DNA of 64,000 nucleotides from Candidatus Gastranaerophilales bacterium (GTDB lineage Bacteria > Cyanobacteriota > Vampirovibrionia > Gastranaerophilales > Gastranaerophilaceae), in the NCBI GenBank assembly GCA_944325785.1, contig CALVBN010000008.1:45532-109531 (forward strand), written 5' to 3'. The position numbers and the translations under genes were made by a program. Below are positions 16,697-24,984 of the stretch, one piece after another (positions within the stretch are counted from its first letter, which is position 1; each line of letters begins with the position of its first letter). The notes under the pieces are model-generated. The model had not been told where the DNA came from, did no database searches, and worked only from the letters and a program-made list of their open reading frames with translations.

Positions 16697-17156
16697 AACA
16701 ATATATTACTATAATCAAAATCAAAAGTGAATAAGTGAGGATGGTAATAGTATATGGTTTGAATAAATTTACATCCAAATGCCGGCTGTATATATAAAAT
16801 TAATAATTGAAATTTACAGATTTACATGTTCTGATTTTGCGGTTTCCAAGGGTAAATTATATTTTTGAGATTTACACCAACTTGGCGTCATTCAGAGGCT
16901 CGTAAGAGCCGAAGAATCCCTAATTTTTCGCTTTACCCTTCACACCTCACCCTTCACGAAAGTTTATGAGATTCTTCGGACTCATTGAACAATTGTTTTC
17001 GTCCTCTGAATGACGGTTTAGAGGTCTGCTTCCCGGTTTGGCGTCATTCAGAGGCTCGTAAGAGCCGAAAAATCCCTATTTTTTTTTGCTTCACCCTTCA
17101 CGCCTCACTCTTCACGCCCTAAGATGTAAAAATTTGTAAATTTTTGTAAAATTTTC
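16697..17156. other. Gene-free stretch carrying two copies of a dispersed repeat
   Basis: No gene is supported here. 16697-16880 is AT-rich and contains the TPR gene's promoter region. Two copies of a dispersed element follow, described separately. 17120-17156 is AT-rich with no further structure seen. Confidence 0.6.
16881..17119. repeat. Two tandem copies of a GGCGTCATTCAGAGG-type dispersed repeat
   Basis: Copy 1 (16881-17016) begins GGCGTCATTCAGAGGCTCG, carries GAAGAATCCC and ends with the inverted form CCTCTGAATGACGG. Copy 2 begins at 17040 with the same opening and GAAAAATCCC. Both contain the short runs TTCACCCTTCACGCCTCAC or close variants. A third, partly inverted copy is at 24572-24680, and the TTCACCC run recurs inverted at 23517-23550. 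The ends make each copy a large imperfect palindrome, as in MITE- or REP-like elements. Confidence 0.7.
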
Positions 17157-17163
17157 TTGACAC

Positions 17164-17174
17164 CATGTTTCATG
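17164..17174. promoter_or_regulatory. CATGTTTCATG palindrome (possible operator)
   Basis: An 11-base CATG-N3-CATG element lies directly after the TTGACA of the candidate small RNA. Its exact inverse occurs at 17610-17620 on the other side of the RHH gene. A looser CATGCCATG lies at 17194-17202. Confidence 0.4.
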
Positions 17175-17248
17175 ATTACAAAATTTATTGTAGCATGCCA
17201 TGTATCAACTATCCCCAAATCTCCTCCCAAAATTATTAGAGAAAAGAT

Positions 17249-17280
17249 ACTGACTCAATATGAGTCAGTTTTTATTATAT
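17249..17280 (+). terminator. Intrinsic terminator
   Basis: ACTGACTC and GAGTCAGT form a perfect 8-bp stem with a 5-base loop, followed on the plus strand by TTTTATTATATT. On the minus strand the T-run is weaker, but it could also end the RHH transcript, which stops at 17301. Confidence 0.75.
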
Positions 17281-17300
17281 TAACACACTAAAAAGACTTT

Positions 17301-17489
17301 CTAGCTCAATAATTCAGTAAGAATTGATGCATTTTCTTCTGCTTTAAGATTATTGGATATTTTATTGCGTTTTATATAAACTCTCAGAGCTTCTCTGATT
17401 AATTCACTTCTTGTTCTCTGTTCAGAACTGGCTACGCTGTCAACTTTGCTTAAAAAATCATTTGACATTGATATAAGTACTCTTGCCAT
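17301..17489 (-). CDS. Ribbon-helix-helix (CopG/Arc-type) DNA-binding protein
   Basis: 62 residues. The N-terminal strand ARVLISMSNDFLSKVD and the helix pair RTRSELIREALRVYIKR are the RHH signature; such proteins bind DNA as dimers through the N-terminal strand. A short tail follows. Antitoxins of this class normally sit next to a toxin gene, but no toxin-sized gene is adjacent on either side, so a stand-alone regulator is more likely. GGAGG precedes the start. Matching palindromes flank the gene at 17164 and 17610 and are possible binding sites. Confidence 0.82.
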   Translation of the reverse strand: MARVLISMSNDFLSKVDSVASSEQRTRSELIREALRVYIKRNKISNNLKAEENASILTELLS

Positions 17490-17609
17490 ATTCCCTCCAT
17501 ATAAATATTCTCTATTATATCATACAAATGATTTATTACAAGAGTATATCGCTTTTATATTTACTTTGTAACGAATTATTAAGAAATATTTACAAAAAAG
17601 TCAATTTTT

Positions 17610-17620
17610 CATGAAACATG
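17610..17620. promoter_or_regulatory. CATGAAACATG palindrome upstream of the 851-residue gene
   Basis: The exact inverse of the element at 17164-17174. It sits 43 bases before the ATG at 17663, just upstream of a TTTATATATATA stretch that may be a -10 region, so a bound regulator could block transcription. Confidence 0.4.
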
Positions 17621-17662
17621 CACTTTATATATATAAGAGGATAAAAACGAGGATTAAATTTT

Positions 17663-20218
17663 ATGTTTCCATTCAACTTCTCATGTATAAATCAATCAAT
17701 GCTAAGCCAGAATCCGATGGATTCACTCAACCTGCTCTGGAACCAGCAGGCTGAAAAGATGAAAGCAGACAGCATTATGTACATGACACCAACCTTTAAT
17801 TTTAACGGAGGCTGGGCTTTTCCGGAATTCGGCACCTACGGAAACAGCCTTTTAAATCCGATGCTTGCAATACAGCAGACTATGAATTCTTTCCAAAACG
17901 GAAACTGGATGGGCGGAATGAACGGCGGATTCGGAAACTTTAATTTCGGCAATATGTTTTCTAACACACCATGGAATTCCACATTCCCCGGCTTCGGCGG
18001 AGGATCTAACGGCACCTCCGGCGGTGTAAGCAATGAATATACGGCATTAAAAAATTTAATCGTTAAATACAAAGAACTCGGAACAAAAGACAATTCTTTG
18101 AGTCCGGAAGTTCTTGACAGAATTAATAAAGCATTGAATAAATCCGGCAAACCGGAAGAAAAAATGGATGCTTTAAAAGAAGTTTATAAAACCTTAAACA
18201 AAAATAAATTAGAAAAAGCCCTGCTTGCTCTTGATGAAAATAAAAATGCTCTTTATACAGCAGGCTACGACCTTAAAACTCTTGATACAGATGAGAATAC
18301 AAAATTAAAAAAAGACTTAAATTCACTTGAAACAGATATCAATAATAAAAAAGGTGATAAGTTAGCAGAAATTGCGGGCAATGAATCAAACTCACAAATT
18401 CTGAAGATAATAAGCTGTTGGAATAGTGAACACAGCAGTGATTCAGAAAGAGGTATAATTAGACTTGTTGCAAAGAACCTGCCGGAAGCTGAATCCGAGA
18501 GGGAAACGCATAAAGCAGGAGTTAATTATCTTGTAATGTCTTTAATAAACAAAACGGAAGATTTAAAATCCGAAGTAGACGGCAATTTCACTAACTTAGA
18601 TAAAGCTAAAGACGAACTTAAAGACGCTTTAACAAAAGCTCAGTCTGAATTTAATGAAACAAACTTAATGACATTAGCTGGGAAGTTTGATACTCTTTAT
18701 GCAATGCTTAGAATTATGGAAGCTGAGAGAATCAGAAACAAAATCAGCACAAAATACGATTTCTTGAACAAAATAGCTTCTGATGACAAAGATTTTGTAA
18801 ATGATGATTTGATTGTCAAAGCTACAAAAAAAGATTTAGAATCTGAAGGAATAAAGACAGCAGGTATTAAAACAGATTCAATGCCTAAGCACGAACAAGA
18901 AGAATTTACAGATGTTGATGACAAATATGAAACTGCAGAAGAAAAGCTTAAAGCTCTTGATGAGGAAAAAGGAGAATTAACTCCAGCTGAAAAAGGCGTT
19001 TACAAGACGACAGCATCTACAAAGAATTGCCCTGCACACTTCTATATGGCAAAAGATGATAAAATCATTGAACTGAAAAATGTTAAATCAATTGACAAAG
19101 ACGGCAACTGCACAATGGTTGACGGTTCAAAGAAGACTCTTGCCCAAGTGCAGGAATCTGCAGAAGAAGTAACTGCTCAAGACATAGTTGACTACAACAA
19201 CACGATAGAAAGAGTCAATGACCTTGTTAAAGACGGCACACTTGTAAAATGGACACAGTTTAATTGGTTAAAAGGTGAAAAGCTGTTTAAATCAAAGGGT
19301 TTGAAAGAAAACGGGCGCAGCCAATACTTTGTAATAAGAAATAATAAACTTGTTGAAATTGACTGCGAGTCCTTGTCAGCCGAAGGAAAAGCCAAATTCT
19401 CCGACGGAACAGAAAAAGAATTCAGCAAACTTGAAGACGGCGACTTTAGAGAAATAAGTGACTCCGAGATTGTTACGACTAACAAAAAAGTTGAAGCTGA
19501 CAGAAAAAAAGCCGTTGAGCAAGAAAATAAACTTAATCAAGCTGTAATAGAAAAGGCAAACATACTTGTTAAAAATGGTTTATTAAAAGAAACCAACTGT
19601 AAAGACCCTAAAGTTTATTACTCAGAAAATTCAAAAAAACATTATATTGTTAAAAATGGCAAATTATATGAATTAACAAACACATTACAAGCATACGGCA
19701 ACGGTAACGTACGTATCACAGGAAACAAAGTTATTTCAGCAAAAAATGCTGAAGCAAAAGAAACAAGCATTGAAGCTTTAACAAAAAATGCTTCCCAATC
19801 TGGTACACAACTTGGCAAAGACTTTGCAGATAAAGTTATGGGTAATTCTTCTTCTCAAGAGATAACACAAGCTGTCAGCATATTGTATGATAATGTAAAT
19901 GTATATAATATACGCAGTTTTATTAAAGCTTATCATGAAGAAGAAGGCTGGTTCACAGACAACATATGCGAGCAAATTTTTACTGAAAATGATTTTCAGG
20001 ACTGCAAACATAAATCAATTAAAAGAATAATCCAACTTGTTCTTGCATATTGCGATAAAGAACATTTAAACACAAGCAGTAACGCATATAAGAAGTTAAA
20101 AGAAAAATTAAGCACTATTTCAGATAACGATAATGAAGAACAAAAAATAACACTTACTGAAAGCGATTGTCAAAACATTGACAATTGGATACTCTCAGTA
20201 TTGCATATAACAGATTAG
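17663..20218 (+). CDS. Large protein of unknown function with Gly/Phe/Asn-rich N-terminus and internal repeats
   Basis: 851 residues, no signal peptide or membrane helix. Residues 1-125 are rich in Gly, Asn, Phe, Met and Trp (GGMNGGFGNFNFGNMF), a low-complexity segment that could drive self-association. A helical, Lys/Glu-rich middle part follows. Residues about 445-720 hold three divergent repeats. Each has a strand of the type HFYMAKDDKIIEL, QYFVIRNNKLVEI or HYIVKNGKLYEL, followed by a short beta hairpin, and repeats 2 and 3 are preceded by a helix with NxLVKNGxL. An intrinsic terminator follows. Function unknown; a lineage-specific surface or cytoplasmic structural protein is possible. Confidence 0.75.
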   Translation: MFPFNFSCINQSMLSQNPMDSLNLLWNQQAEKMKADSIMYMTPTFNFNGGWAFPEFGTYGNSLLNPMLAIQQTMNSFQNGNWMGGMNGGFGNFNFGNMFSNTPWNSTFPGFGGGSNGTSGGVSNEYTALKNLIVKYKELGTKDNSLSPEVLDRINKALNKSGKPEEKMDALKEVYKTLNKNKLEKALLALDENKNALYTAGYDLKTLDTDENTKLKKDLNSLETDINNKKGDKLAEIAGNESNSQILKIISCWNSEHSSDSERGIIRLVAKNLPEAESERETHKAGVNYLVMSLINKTEDLKSEVDGNFTNLDKAKDELKDALTKAQSEFNETNLMTLAGKFDTLYAMLRIMEAERIRNKISTKYDFLNKIASDDKDFVNDDLIVKATKKDLESEGIKTAGIKTDSMPKHEQEEFTDVDDKYETAEEKLKALDEEKGELTPAEKGVYKTTASTKNCPAHFYMAKDDKIIELKNVKSIDKDGNCTMVDGSKKTLAQVQESAEEVTAQDIVDYNNTIERVNDLVKDGTLVKWTQFNWLKGEKLFKSKGLKENGRSQYFVIRNNKLVEIDCESLSAEGKAKFSDGTEKEFSKLEDGDFREISDSEIVTTNKKVEADRKKAVEQENKLNQAVIEKANILVKNGLLKETNCKDPKVYYSENSKKHYIVKNGKLYELTNTLQAYGNGNVRITGNKVISAKNAEAKETSIEALTKNASQSGTQLGKDFADKVMGNSSSQEITQAVSILYDNVNVYNIRSFIKAYHEEEGWFTDNICEQIFTENDFQDCKHKSIKRIIQLVLAYCDKEHLNTSSNAYKKLKEKLSTISDNDNEEQKITLTESDCQNIDNWILSVLHITD

Positions 20219-20248
20219 ATGTAAGATATTGGTATTTAACCAGAGATT

Positions 20249-20277
20249 GCCGGAGTAAAAACTCCGGCTTTTCTTTT
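20249..20277 (+). terminator. Intrinsic terminator
   Basis: GCCGGAGT and ACTCCGGC form a perfect 8-bp stem with an AAAA loop, followed by TTTTCTTTT. It ends the 851-residue gene before proS. Confidence 0.88.
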
Positions 20278-20373
20278 GTTATATGAATAACTTATTTTCC
20301 CAAAAACTTTTTTACTCTCTCTATTTATGATAAAATCTCATGTATAATTAAAAAGTTAGGGGAATGAATTATC

Positions 20374-22119
20374 ATGAAAATGTCAAAATTGTTTGTACAG
20401 ACCTTAAGAGAATTTCCTTCCGATGCAGAGGTTATTTCTCATAAAATGCTTGTTAGAGCAGGATATATAAGAAAACTCACCAGCGGTGTATACAATTATC
20501 TGCCTTTAATGTGGCGTGTGCTTAAAAAAATTGAAAATATCGTAAGAGAAGAAATGGATAATGCAGGCGCCCAAGAGCTTCTTATGCCGTTTGTCCAGCC
20601 GAAAGAACTCTGGGAAGAATCCGGAAGATGGGAAGTCTACGGAAAAGAATTGATGCGCCTAAAAGACAGACACGACAGAGAAATGTGCCTCGGACCGACG
20701 CACGAAGAAATTATTACTGCCGTTGCCCGCGACGGATTAAAGTCATACAAACAACTGCCGGTTAATTTATATCAAATACAGTCCAAATTCCGCGATGAAG
20801 TAAGACCGCGTTTCGGACTTTTAAGAGGGCGCGAATTTATTATGAAAGATGCCTACAGCTTTGATACAACGCAGGAAGGACTTGAAAAAGAATATCAAAA
20901 TATGGCGCAGGCTTATACAAAAATATTTAAAAGATGCGGGCTGAATACAAAAATGGTTCAGTCTGACTCCGGCGCTATCGGCGGAAGTGTCAGCCACGAA
21001 TTTATGGTTATTACGGACACTGACGCAGGAGAAAATGACGTTTTCTACTGCGAAGGATGCGATTATTCCGCAAATTCAAACCACGCAGTATCTAAACTTC
21101 CGGAAGCAAAAATCACCGGAGATTATACAAAAGCAGAAATCATAGATACGCCGGATACGCACTCTATAGAAGAATTATGCGATTTTCTGAATATTCCTGC
21201 GACGCTGATTGTAAAAACTCTTGTATATATTATTGATAAAAAGCCGGTGCTTGCATTAATACGCGGTGATAAAGCCGTTGAAGAAACCAAGCTTATGAAT
21301 GCTTTCGGCGGAGTTGAAATAAGAATTGCAACTGCCGGTGAAATAGAAGAAATGATGAGCGTAAACGGTTTTGAAGCTGAAAAAGGCTTTATTGGACCAA
21401 ACGGTTTAAAAGAGTATAATGGTTATCCGATTACAGTCATTGCCGATGAAACAGTCAAGGATATGAAAAATTTTGTCATTGGAATTAACCAAAAAGACAA
21501 GCACGGTGTTGGCTATAACTGGAGTGCAGAAGTCGAGCTTCCGCAGACAGTAACTGACATAAGACTTGTTGAAGCAGGCGAATTATGCCCTCAGTGCGGA
21601 AAACCGCTGAAAGTTACGCGCGGAATTGAAGTCGGAAATATTTTCCAATTAGGTACAAAATACTCAGCACCTATGAATGCTGTTTATACAGATATTGACG
21701 GCAAAACAAAACCGTATATTATGGGATGCTACGGAATCGGAATCTCAAGAACCGCTGCCGCAGCCGTAGAAGCTCATTATGACGAACACGGCATTAAATG
21801 GCCTCTTGCAATTGCACCTTATCACGCAATCGTAATTCCCGTAAGCACTAAAGACGAACTGCAGATGAAAGTTGCAAATGATATTTATGAAACTCTCAAA
21901 AAACACGGCGCAGAAGTCGTAATAGACGACAGAGATGAGCGTGCGGGAGTCAAGTTCAAAGACGCAGACTTAATAGGATTTCCGTACAGAATTACCGTAG
22001 GAAAAACCATAACAGACGGTCTTGTTGAATTCAAAGTTCGAGAAACCGGCGAAACTTCAAATATTAAGCCGGAAGAAGCAGCAGAAATTGTTATTACAGC
22101 AATACATAATTTAAAATAA
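20374..22119 (+). CDS. proS: Prolyl-tRNA synthetase, bacterial type
   Basis: 581 residues, close to the usual 570. Class II synthetase motifs: GVYNYLPLMWRVLKKIE, LGPTHEEIIT, motif 2 in FRDEVRPRFGLLRGREFIMKD, and motif 3 in GCYGIGISRTAAA. The bacterial editing insertion domain lies between (about 230-400), and a C-terminal anticodon-binding domain has VIDDRDERAGVKFKDADLIG. It charges tRNA-Pro in the cytoplasm. A TATAAT at 20343 is a likely -10. It is followed after 10 bases by dnaB, so the two are one transcript. Confidence 0.97.
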   Translation: MKMSKLFVQTLREFPSDAEVISHKMLVRAGYIRKLTSGVYNYLPLMWRVLKKIENIVREEMDNAGAQELLMPFVQPKELWEESGRWEVYGKELMRLKDRHDREMCLGPTHEEIITAVARDGLKSYKQLPVNLYQIQSKFRDEVRPRFGLLRGREFIMKDAYSFDTTQEGLEKEYQNMAQAYTKIFKRCGLNTKMVQSDSGAIGGSVSHEFMVITDTDAGENDVFYCEGCDYSANSNHAVSKLPEAKITGDYTKAEIIDTPDTHSIEELCDFLNIPATLIVKTLVYIIDKKPVLALIRGDKAVEETKLMNAFGGVEIRIATAGEIEEMMSVNGFEAEKGFIGPNGLKEYNGYPITVIADETVKDMKNFVIGINQKDKHGVGYNWSAEVELPQTVTDIRLVEAGELCPQCGKPLKVTRGIEVGNIFQLGTKYSAPMNAVYTDIDGKTKPYIMGCYGIGISRTAAAAVEAHYDEHGIKWPLAIAPYHAIVIPVSTKDELQMKVANDIYETLKKHGAEVVIDDRDERAGVKFKDADLIGFPYRITVGKTITDGLVEFKVRETGETSNIKPEEAAEIVITAIHNLK

Positions 22120-22129
22120 CGGAGTTTTT

Positions 22130-23518
22130 ATGCCGGCATCATATACCAAAAAGAAACAGCAGGAAGATTTATCACAGCTTATGCCTCAAAACATAGACGC
22201 GGAAGAGGCAATACTCGGTGCTATACTTGTCAATCCTGCTTGTATGAATAAAATTGTCGAACACCTAAAGCCGGAATCTTTTTACAAACCGGCACACCGT
22301 TATGTCTACGAAGCAATGCTCCAGCTGTATAACGGCGAAGATAAAATAGACATTGTTTCAGTTTCTGATATTTTAAATATTAATCAAAAGCTAGAACTCG
22401 TCGGCGGACGCGCTTTCGTCAATGATTTGAGCTATAAAACAATTACTACAGCAAACGTTGAATATTATGCAAAAATTGTACAGGAAAAAGCGATAAAACG
22501 CTCCTTAATCAATGCCGGCTCTGAAATTGTAGCTTCCGGCTATGATTTGAATCCAATAGAAGAATCGCTGGAACTTGCGGAAAAACTTATTTTTGATATA
22601 GCTTCCCAAAAAGCTTCCAAATCACTTGCACCGATAAAAGACCTTGTTTATGATACATACGCTAAAATTGAAGAGCGCTACAATAATAAAGGCACCTTAA
22701 CAGGGGTTTCAACCGGATTTTATGATTTGGACGACTTCACAAACGGACTTCAAAAATCTGACTTAATAATTTTGGCCGCCCGTCCTGCAATGGGTAAAAC
22801 CGCATTTGCGCTGAATATAGCCCAAAATGTTGCTCTGCGTGCGAATACTCCGGTTGCAATATTTTCTTTAGAAATGTCAAAGGAACAGCTTGTACAGCGT
22901 CTTTTGTGTTCAGAAGCAGAAGTTAACACACAAAGACTGAAAACCGGAAACATGCAGGCAAAAGACTGGGAAAAGCTTGCAGTTGCTATGAACAGTTTCA
23001 CGGAAGCGCCTATTTACATTGACGATACTGCAGGATGTACAATTACCGATTTGAGAGCAAAATGCAGAAGATTAGCTATGGCTGAAAAAAATCTCGGCTT
23101 AATTGTAATCGACTACTTACAGCTTATTGAAGGAACCGGAAGAGAAGACAGAATGCAGCAGATTTCCAGCATTTCAAGAGGTTTGAAAATTCTTGCAAAA
23201 GAATTGAATGTGCCTATTATTGCACTTTCGCAATTGTCGCGCGCAGTAGAAAGCAGAACTGACAAACGCCCGATGCTTTCAGACTTGAGAGAATCCGGTT
23301 CTATCGAACAAGACGCCGATATTGTAATGTTTATCTACCGCGACGAATATTACAAAAACGCAAACGACGAAGAAGAAATGGCTGAAAAGGCGGCTAATAA
23401 AGGAGAAGCTGAAATTATTCTCGCAAAACACAGAAACGGTCCTGTAGGAACTGTTAAGCTTCTGTTCCAGGGCAGTATTACAAAATTCAAAAACCCGATT
23501 AAGACGGATGTTTTTTAG
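22130..23518 (+). CDS. dnaB: Replicative DNA helicase DnaB
   Basis: 462 residues. The N-terminal domain has NIDAEEAILGAILVNP, and the RecA-like domain has Walker A ARPAMGKTAFALN, Walker B LGLIVIDYLQLI, and RESGSIEQDADIVMFI with the arginine-finger region. It is the hexameric helicase that unwinds DNA at the replication fork and recruits primase. No intein interrupts the gene, although cyanobacterial dnaB genes often carry one. GGAG lies 5 bases before the ATG, directly after proS. Confidence 0.97.
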   Translation: MPASYTKKKQQEDLSQLMPQNIDAEEAILGAILVNPACMNKIVEHLKPESFYKPAHRYVYEAMLQLYNGEDKIDIVSVSDILNINQKLELVGGRAFVNDLSYKTITTANVEYYAKIVQEKAIKRSLINAGSEIVASGYDLNPIEESLELAEKLIFDIASQKASKSLAPIKDLVYDTYAKIEERYNNKGTLTGVSTGFYDLDDFTNGLQKSDLIILAARPAMGKTAFALNIAQNVALRANTPVAIFSLEMSKEQLVQRLLCSEAEVNTQRLKTGNMQAKDWEKLAVAMNSFTEAPIYIDDTAGCTITDLRAKCRRLAMAEKNLGLIVIDYLQLIEGTGREDRMQQISSISRGLKILAKELNVPIIALSQLSRAVESRTDKRPMLSDLRESGSIEQDADIVMFIYRDEYYKNANDEEEMAEKAANKGEAEIILAKHRNGPVGTVKLLFQGSITKFKNPIKTDVF

Positions 23519-23550
23519 GGTGAAGGGTGAGGCGTGAAGAGTGAAGGGAG
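23517..23550. repeat. Short TTCACCC/GGGTGAA dispersed repeat
   Basis: AGGGTGAAGGGTGAGGCGTG and AAGAGTGAAGGG are the inverse of the TTCACCCTTCACGCCTCAC runs at 16937-16962 and 17091-17117. It starts right at the dnaB stop. The rest of the 143-base gap before mntP shows nothing else that I recognise. Confidence 0.55.
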
Positions 23551-23661
23551 CGCTTGTGCCGAGAAGATAAAAAACTTGAGCAAAGCACTGCCAATAAAAC
23601 ATACCATAAATTCTTCTCAACCCCTCAACCCCTAAACTGCTAAACCAAACAAGGAGGTCGC

Positions 23662-24198
23662 TTGTCATACACCGAAATATTTTTTCTCGCCATAGCTCTG
23701 TCAATTGATGCTTGTGTTGTTTCATTTTCGTACGGTCTTGCATATACCGAAAACCGGCTTAAAAATTCAACTCTGCTTGCGTTATTTACCGGTATTTTTC
23801 AAGGGCTTATGCCTGTTATAGGCTATTATTTGACAGGGTTTGTAAAAACTTATATTCAGCCGTATGCGGGTTTGATAGTATTTCTTATCTTTGTATACCT
23901 TGGTTTAAGGTTTATAAAGGAGGCTTTTGAAAAAAAGGATGCCAAGCAATTGTGTATTGATTTGAAATGTTTATTCCTTGTCGCTATAGCGACGAGTATT
24001 GACGCCTTTTCAGCAGGCATATCCCTTTCCCTTTTCGGGAACAAAATCCTAAAACCTGCGCTGTTGTTTGTTGTTATAACCTATATCAATTCGTCTCTGG
24101 GGTTTTGGCTCGGCGGAAAGCTCAAAAATCTTCCGACCAGAGGGCTTGAGATTTTCGCGGGCATTCTGCTCATACTGCTTGGAATAAAAGCGTTATAA
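23662..24198 (+). CDS. mntP: Manganese efflux pump MntP
   Basis: 178 residues, close to the usual 185-190, with six membrane helices. It has the two diagnostic repeated motifs ALSIDACVVSFSYG in helix 1 and ATSIDAFSAGISLSLFG in helix 4, whose Asp residues bind the ion. It exports Mn2+ across the inner membrane. The start is TTG, placed 6 bases after a strong AAGGAGG. No yybP-ykoY manganese riboswitch is recognisable in the 143-base leader. Confidence 0.92.
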   Translation: MSYTEIFFLAIALSIDACVVSFSYGLAYTENRLKNSTLLALFTGIFQGLMPVIGYYLTGFVKTYIQPYAGLIVFLIFVYLGLRFIKEAFEKKDAKQLCIDLKCLFLVAIATSIDAFSAGISLSLFGNKILKPALLFVVITYINSSLGFWLGGKLKNLPTRGLEIFAGILLILLGIKAL

Positions 24199-24405
24199 TA
24201 AAATTGCCGTGGCAAATCCGGCGTCCAGACAGCCCTCTCCGCGGGGGAGCGGATTTGCGGACGGACGCGGGCAAATGTAAGGGGTAAATGTAAGGGGTAA
24301 AAGGGGGTAAATGAATAGTCCGGATAGCGAACAGATGGAGCCTGCTAAGCCGTTTAGGCTTAAAGGCGGAACTCTGTGAGCGCGGAGCAAATCCAAGACA
24401 GGGCA

Positions 24406-24442
24406 GAATTTCTTAGTGAACGATTAGTGAACTTAGAAATTC
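24406..24442. repeat. GAATTTCTTAGTGAAC palindromic element, copy 1
   Basis: GAATTTCTTAGTGAAC then GTGAACTTAGAAATTC make an imperfect palindrome of 37 bases, followed by GGGCGGGGG. A 36-base copy with the same layout is at 56458-56493, followed by GGGTGAGGGG. Both are inserted in a CCCTCNCC-type repeat context. Confidence 0.7.
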
Positions 24443-24571
24443 GGGCGGGGGCTGATCCGTTTATAATTAAGCCAGCCTGAATTCTGTCCTGCGAAACTTC
24501 CAAACCTTTGCTGTAACTACATAATGTTAAATATAGTTATTGTCAGGCAATGCTTGTCCTACAGACTCAAA

Positions 24572-24680
24572 ACGTCATTCAGAGGGCGAAAATATCCATT
24601 CAATGAGTCCGAAGAATCTCTTTTACAATTTAAGTTTTTGAGATTCATCATTCGCTTGCGCTCATTCTGAATGACGCCAA
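24572..24680. repeat. GTCATTCAGAGG-type dispersed repeat, copy 3
   Basis: Starts ACGTCATTCAGAGGGCG and ends TCATTCTGAATGACGCC, with GAGTCCGAAGAATCTC inside. It matches the inverse of the second half of the copy at 16881-17016. Confidence 0.65.
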
Positions 24681-24740
24681 GTTTGTTTTAAACCGCCCAA
24701 TTTTTGATTTAAAATTTAAGTACTACAGAATTTCAGACAT

Positions 24741-24772
24741 AAAAAAGACCCGCCTTACAGCGAGCCTTTTAA
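24741..24772 (-). terminator. Terminator of tRNA-Leu
   Basis: On the minus strand AAAAGGCTCGC pairs with GCGGGTCTTTT (two G-U pairs) around a short loop, then runs into TTTTTT. It begins directly after the tRNA 3' end. Confidence 0.7.
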
Positions 24773-24775
24773 AAA

Positions 24776-24862
24776 TGCCCTTGGCCAGACTTGAACTGGC
24801 ACCGAGGGAGAACCCCGATTGGATTTTAAGTCCAACGCGTCTACCGATTCCGCCACAAGGGC
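24776..24862 (-). tRNA. tRNA-Leu (TAA anticodon)
   Basis: Minus strand: acceptor GCCCTTG/CAAGGGC, anticodon stem TTGGA/TCCAA enclosing the loop CTTAAAA (TAA), a long variable arm (CGGGGTTCTCCCTCG) as expected for a class II tRNA, and T arm GCCAG-TTCAAGT-CTGGC. Discriminator A, CCA not encoded. 87 bases. Confidence 0.95.
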
Positions 24863-24930
24863 ATGCGGATAGTATTAAACTTTCAACAAAGTTAATAATA
24901 ATATAAACATCTTTTTAAGTCAAACTAAAA

Positions 24931-24957
24931 AGAAGCTGATTTCTCCAATCAGCTTCT
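24931..24957 (-). terminator. Intrinsic terminator of the YtxH operon
   Basis: AGAAGCTGATT and AATCAGCTTCT form a perfect 11-bp stem with a 5-base loop, followed on the minus strand by TTTTTAG. It lies 28 bases beyond the stop of the gene at 24985. Confidence 0.85.
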
Positions 24958-24984
24958 CTTAACTTGTTTTTGATATCCAAAAAA

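Larger units (their letters stand above)
17157..17285 (+). ncRNA. Candidate small RNA with anti-Shine-Dalgarno stretch
   Basis: A TTGACA at 17157 is followed 60 bases later by TCTCCTCCC (17220-17228), complementary to Shine-Dalgarno sequence. A good intrinsic terminator for the plus strand follows at 17249-17280. No plus-strand gene lies upstream that would need that terminator. The -10 element is not convincing, so this remains a candidate. Confidence 0.35.
24199..24740. other. Gene-free, repeat-rich stretch
   Basis: No supported gene. It contains a CCCTCTCC/GGGGGAGCGG palindrome (about 24226-24255), short tandem AAATGTAAGGGGT units (24265-24310), a GAATTTCTTAGTGAAC element (24406-24442) nested inside longer CAGGGCAGAATTT/GAATTCTGTCCTG arms, and a copy of the GTCATTCAGAGG repeat (24572-24680). 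It looks like layered insertion of small repeats. Confidence 0.6.

Noticed and set aside
16881..17119. CRISPR-like look of repeated short segments
   Set aside because: The copies differ in length and internal sequence, spacing is irregular, and there are no cas genes. They fit a dispersed palindromic repeat.
17301..17489. RHH gene as the antitoxin of a toxin-antitoxin pair
   Set aside because: No toxin-sized gene lies next to it on either side; the neighbours are a repeat region and an 851-residue protein.
22130..23518. Intein in dnaB
   Set aside because: The protein has normal length and continuous helicase motifs.
23519..23661. Manganese (yybP-ykoY) riboswitch upstream of mntP
   Set aside because: The leader contains a TTCACCC-type repeat and no recognisable conserved riboswitch core.
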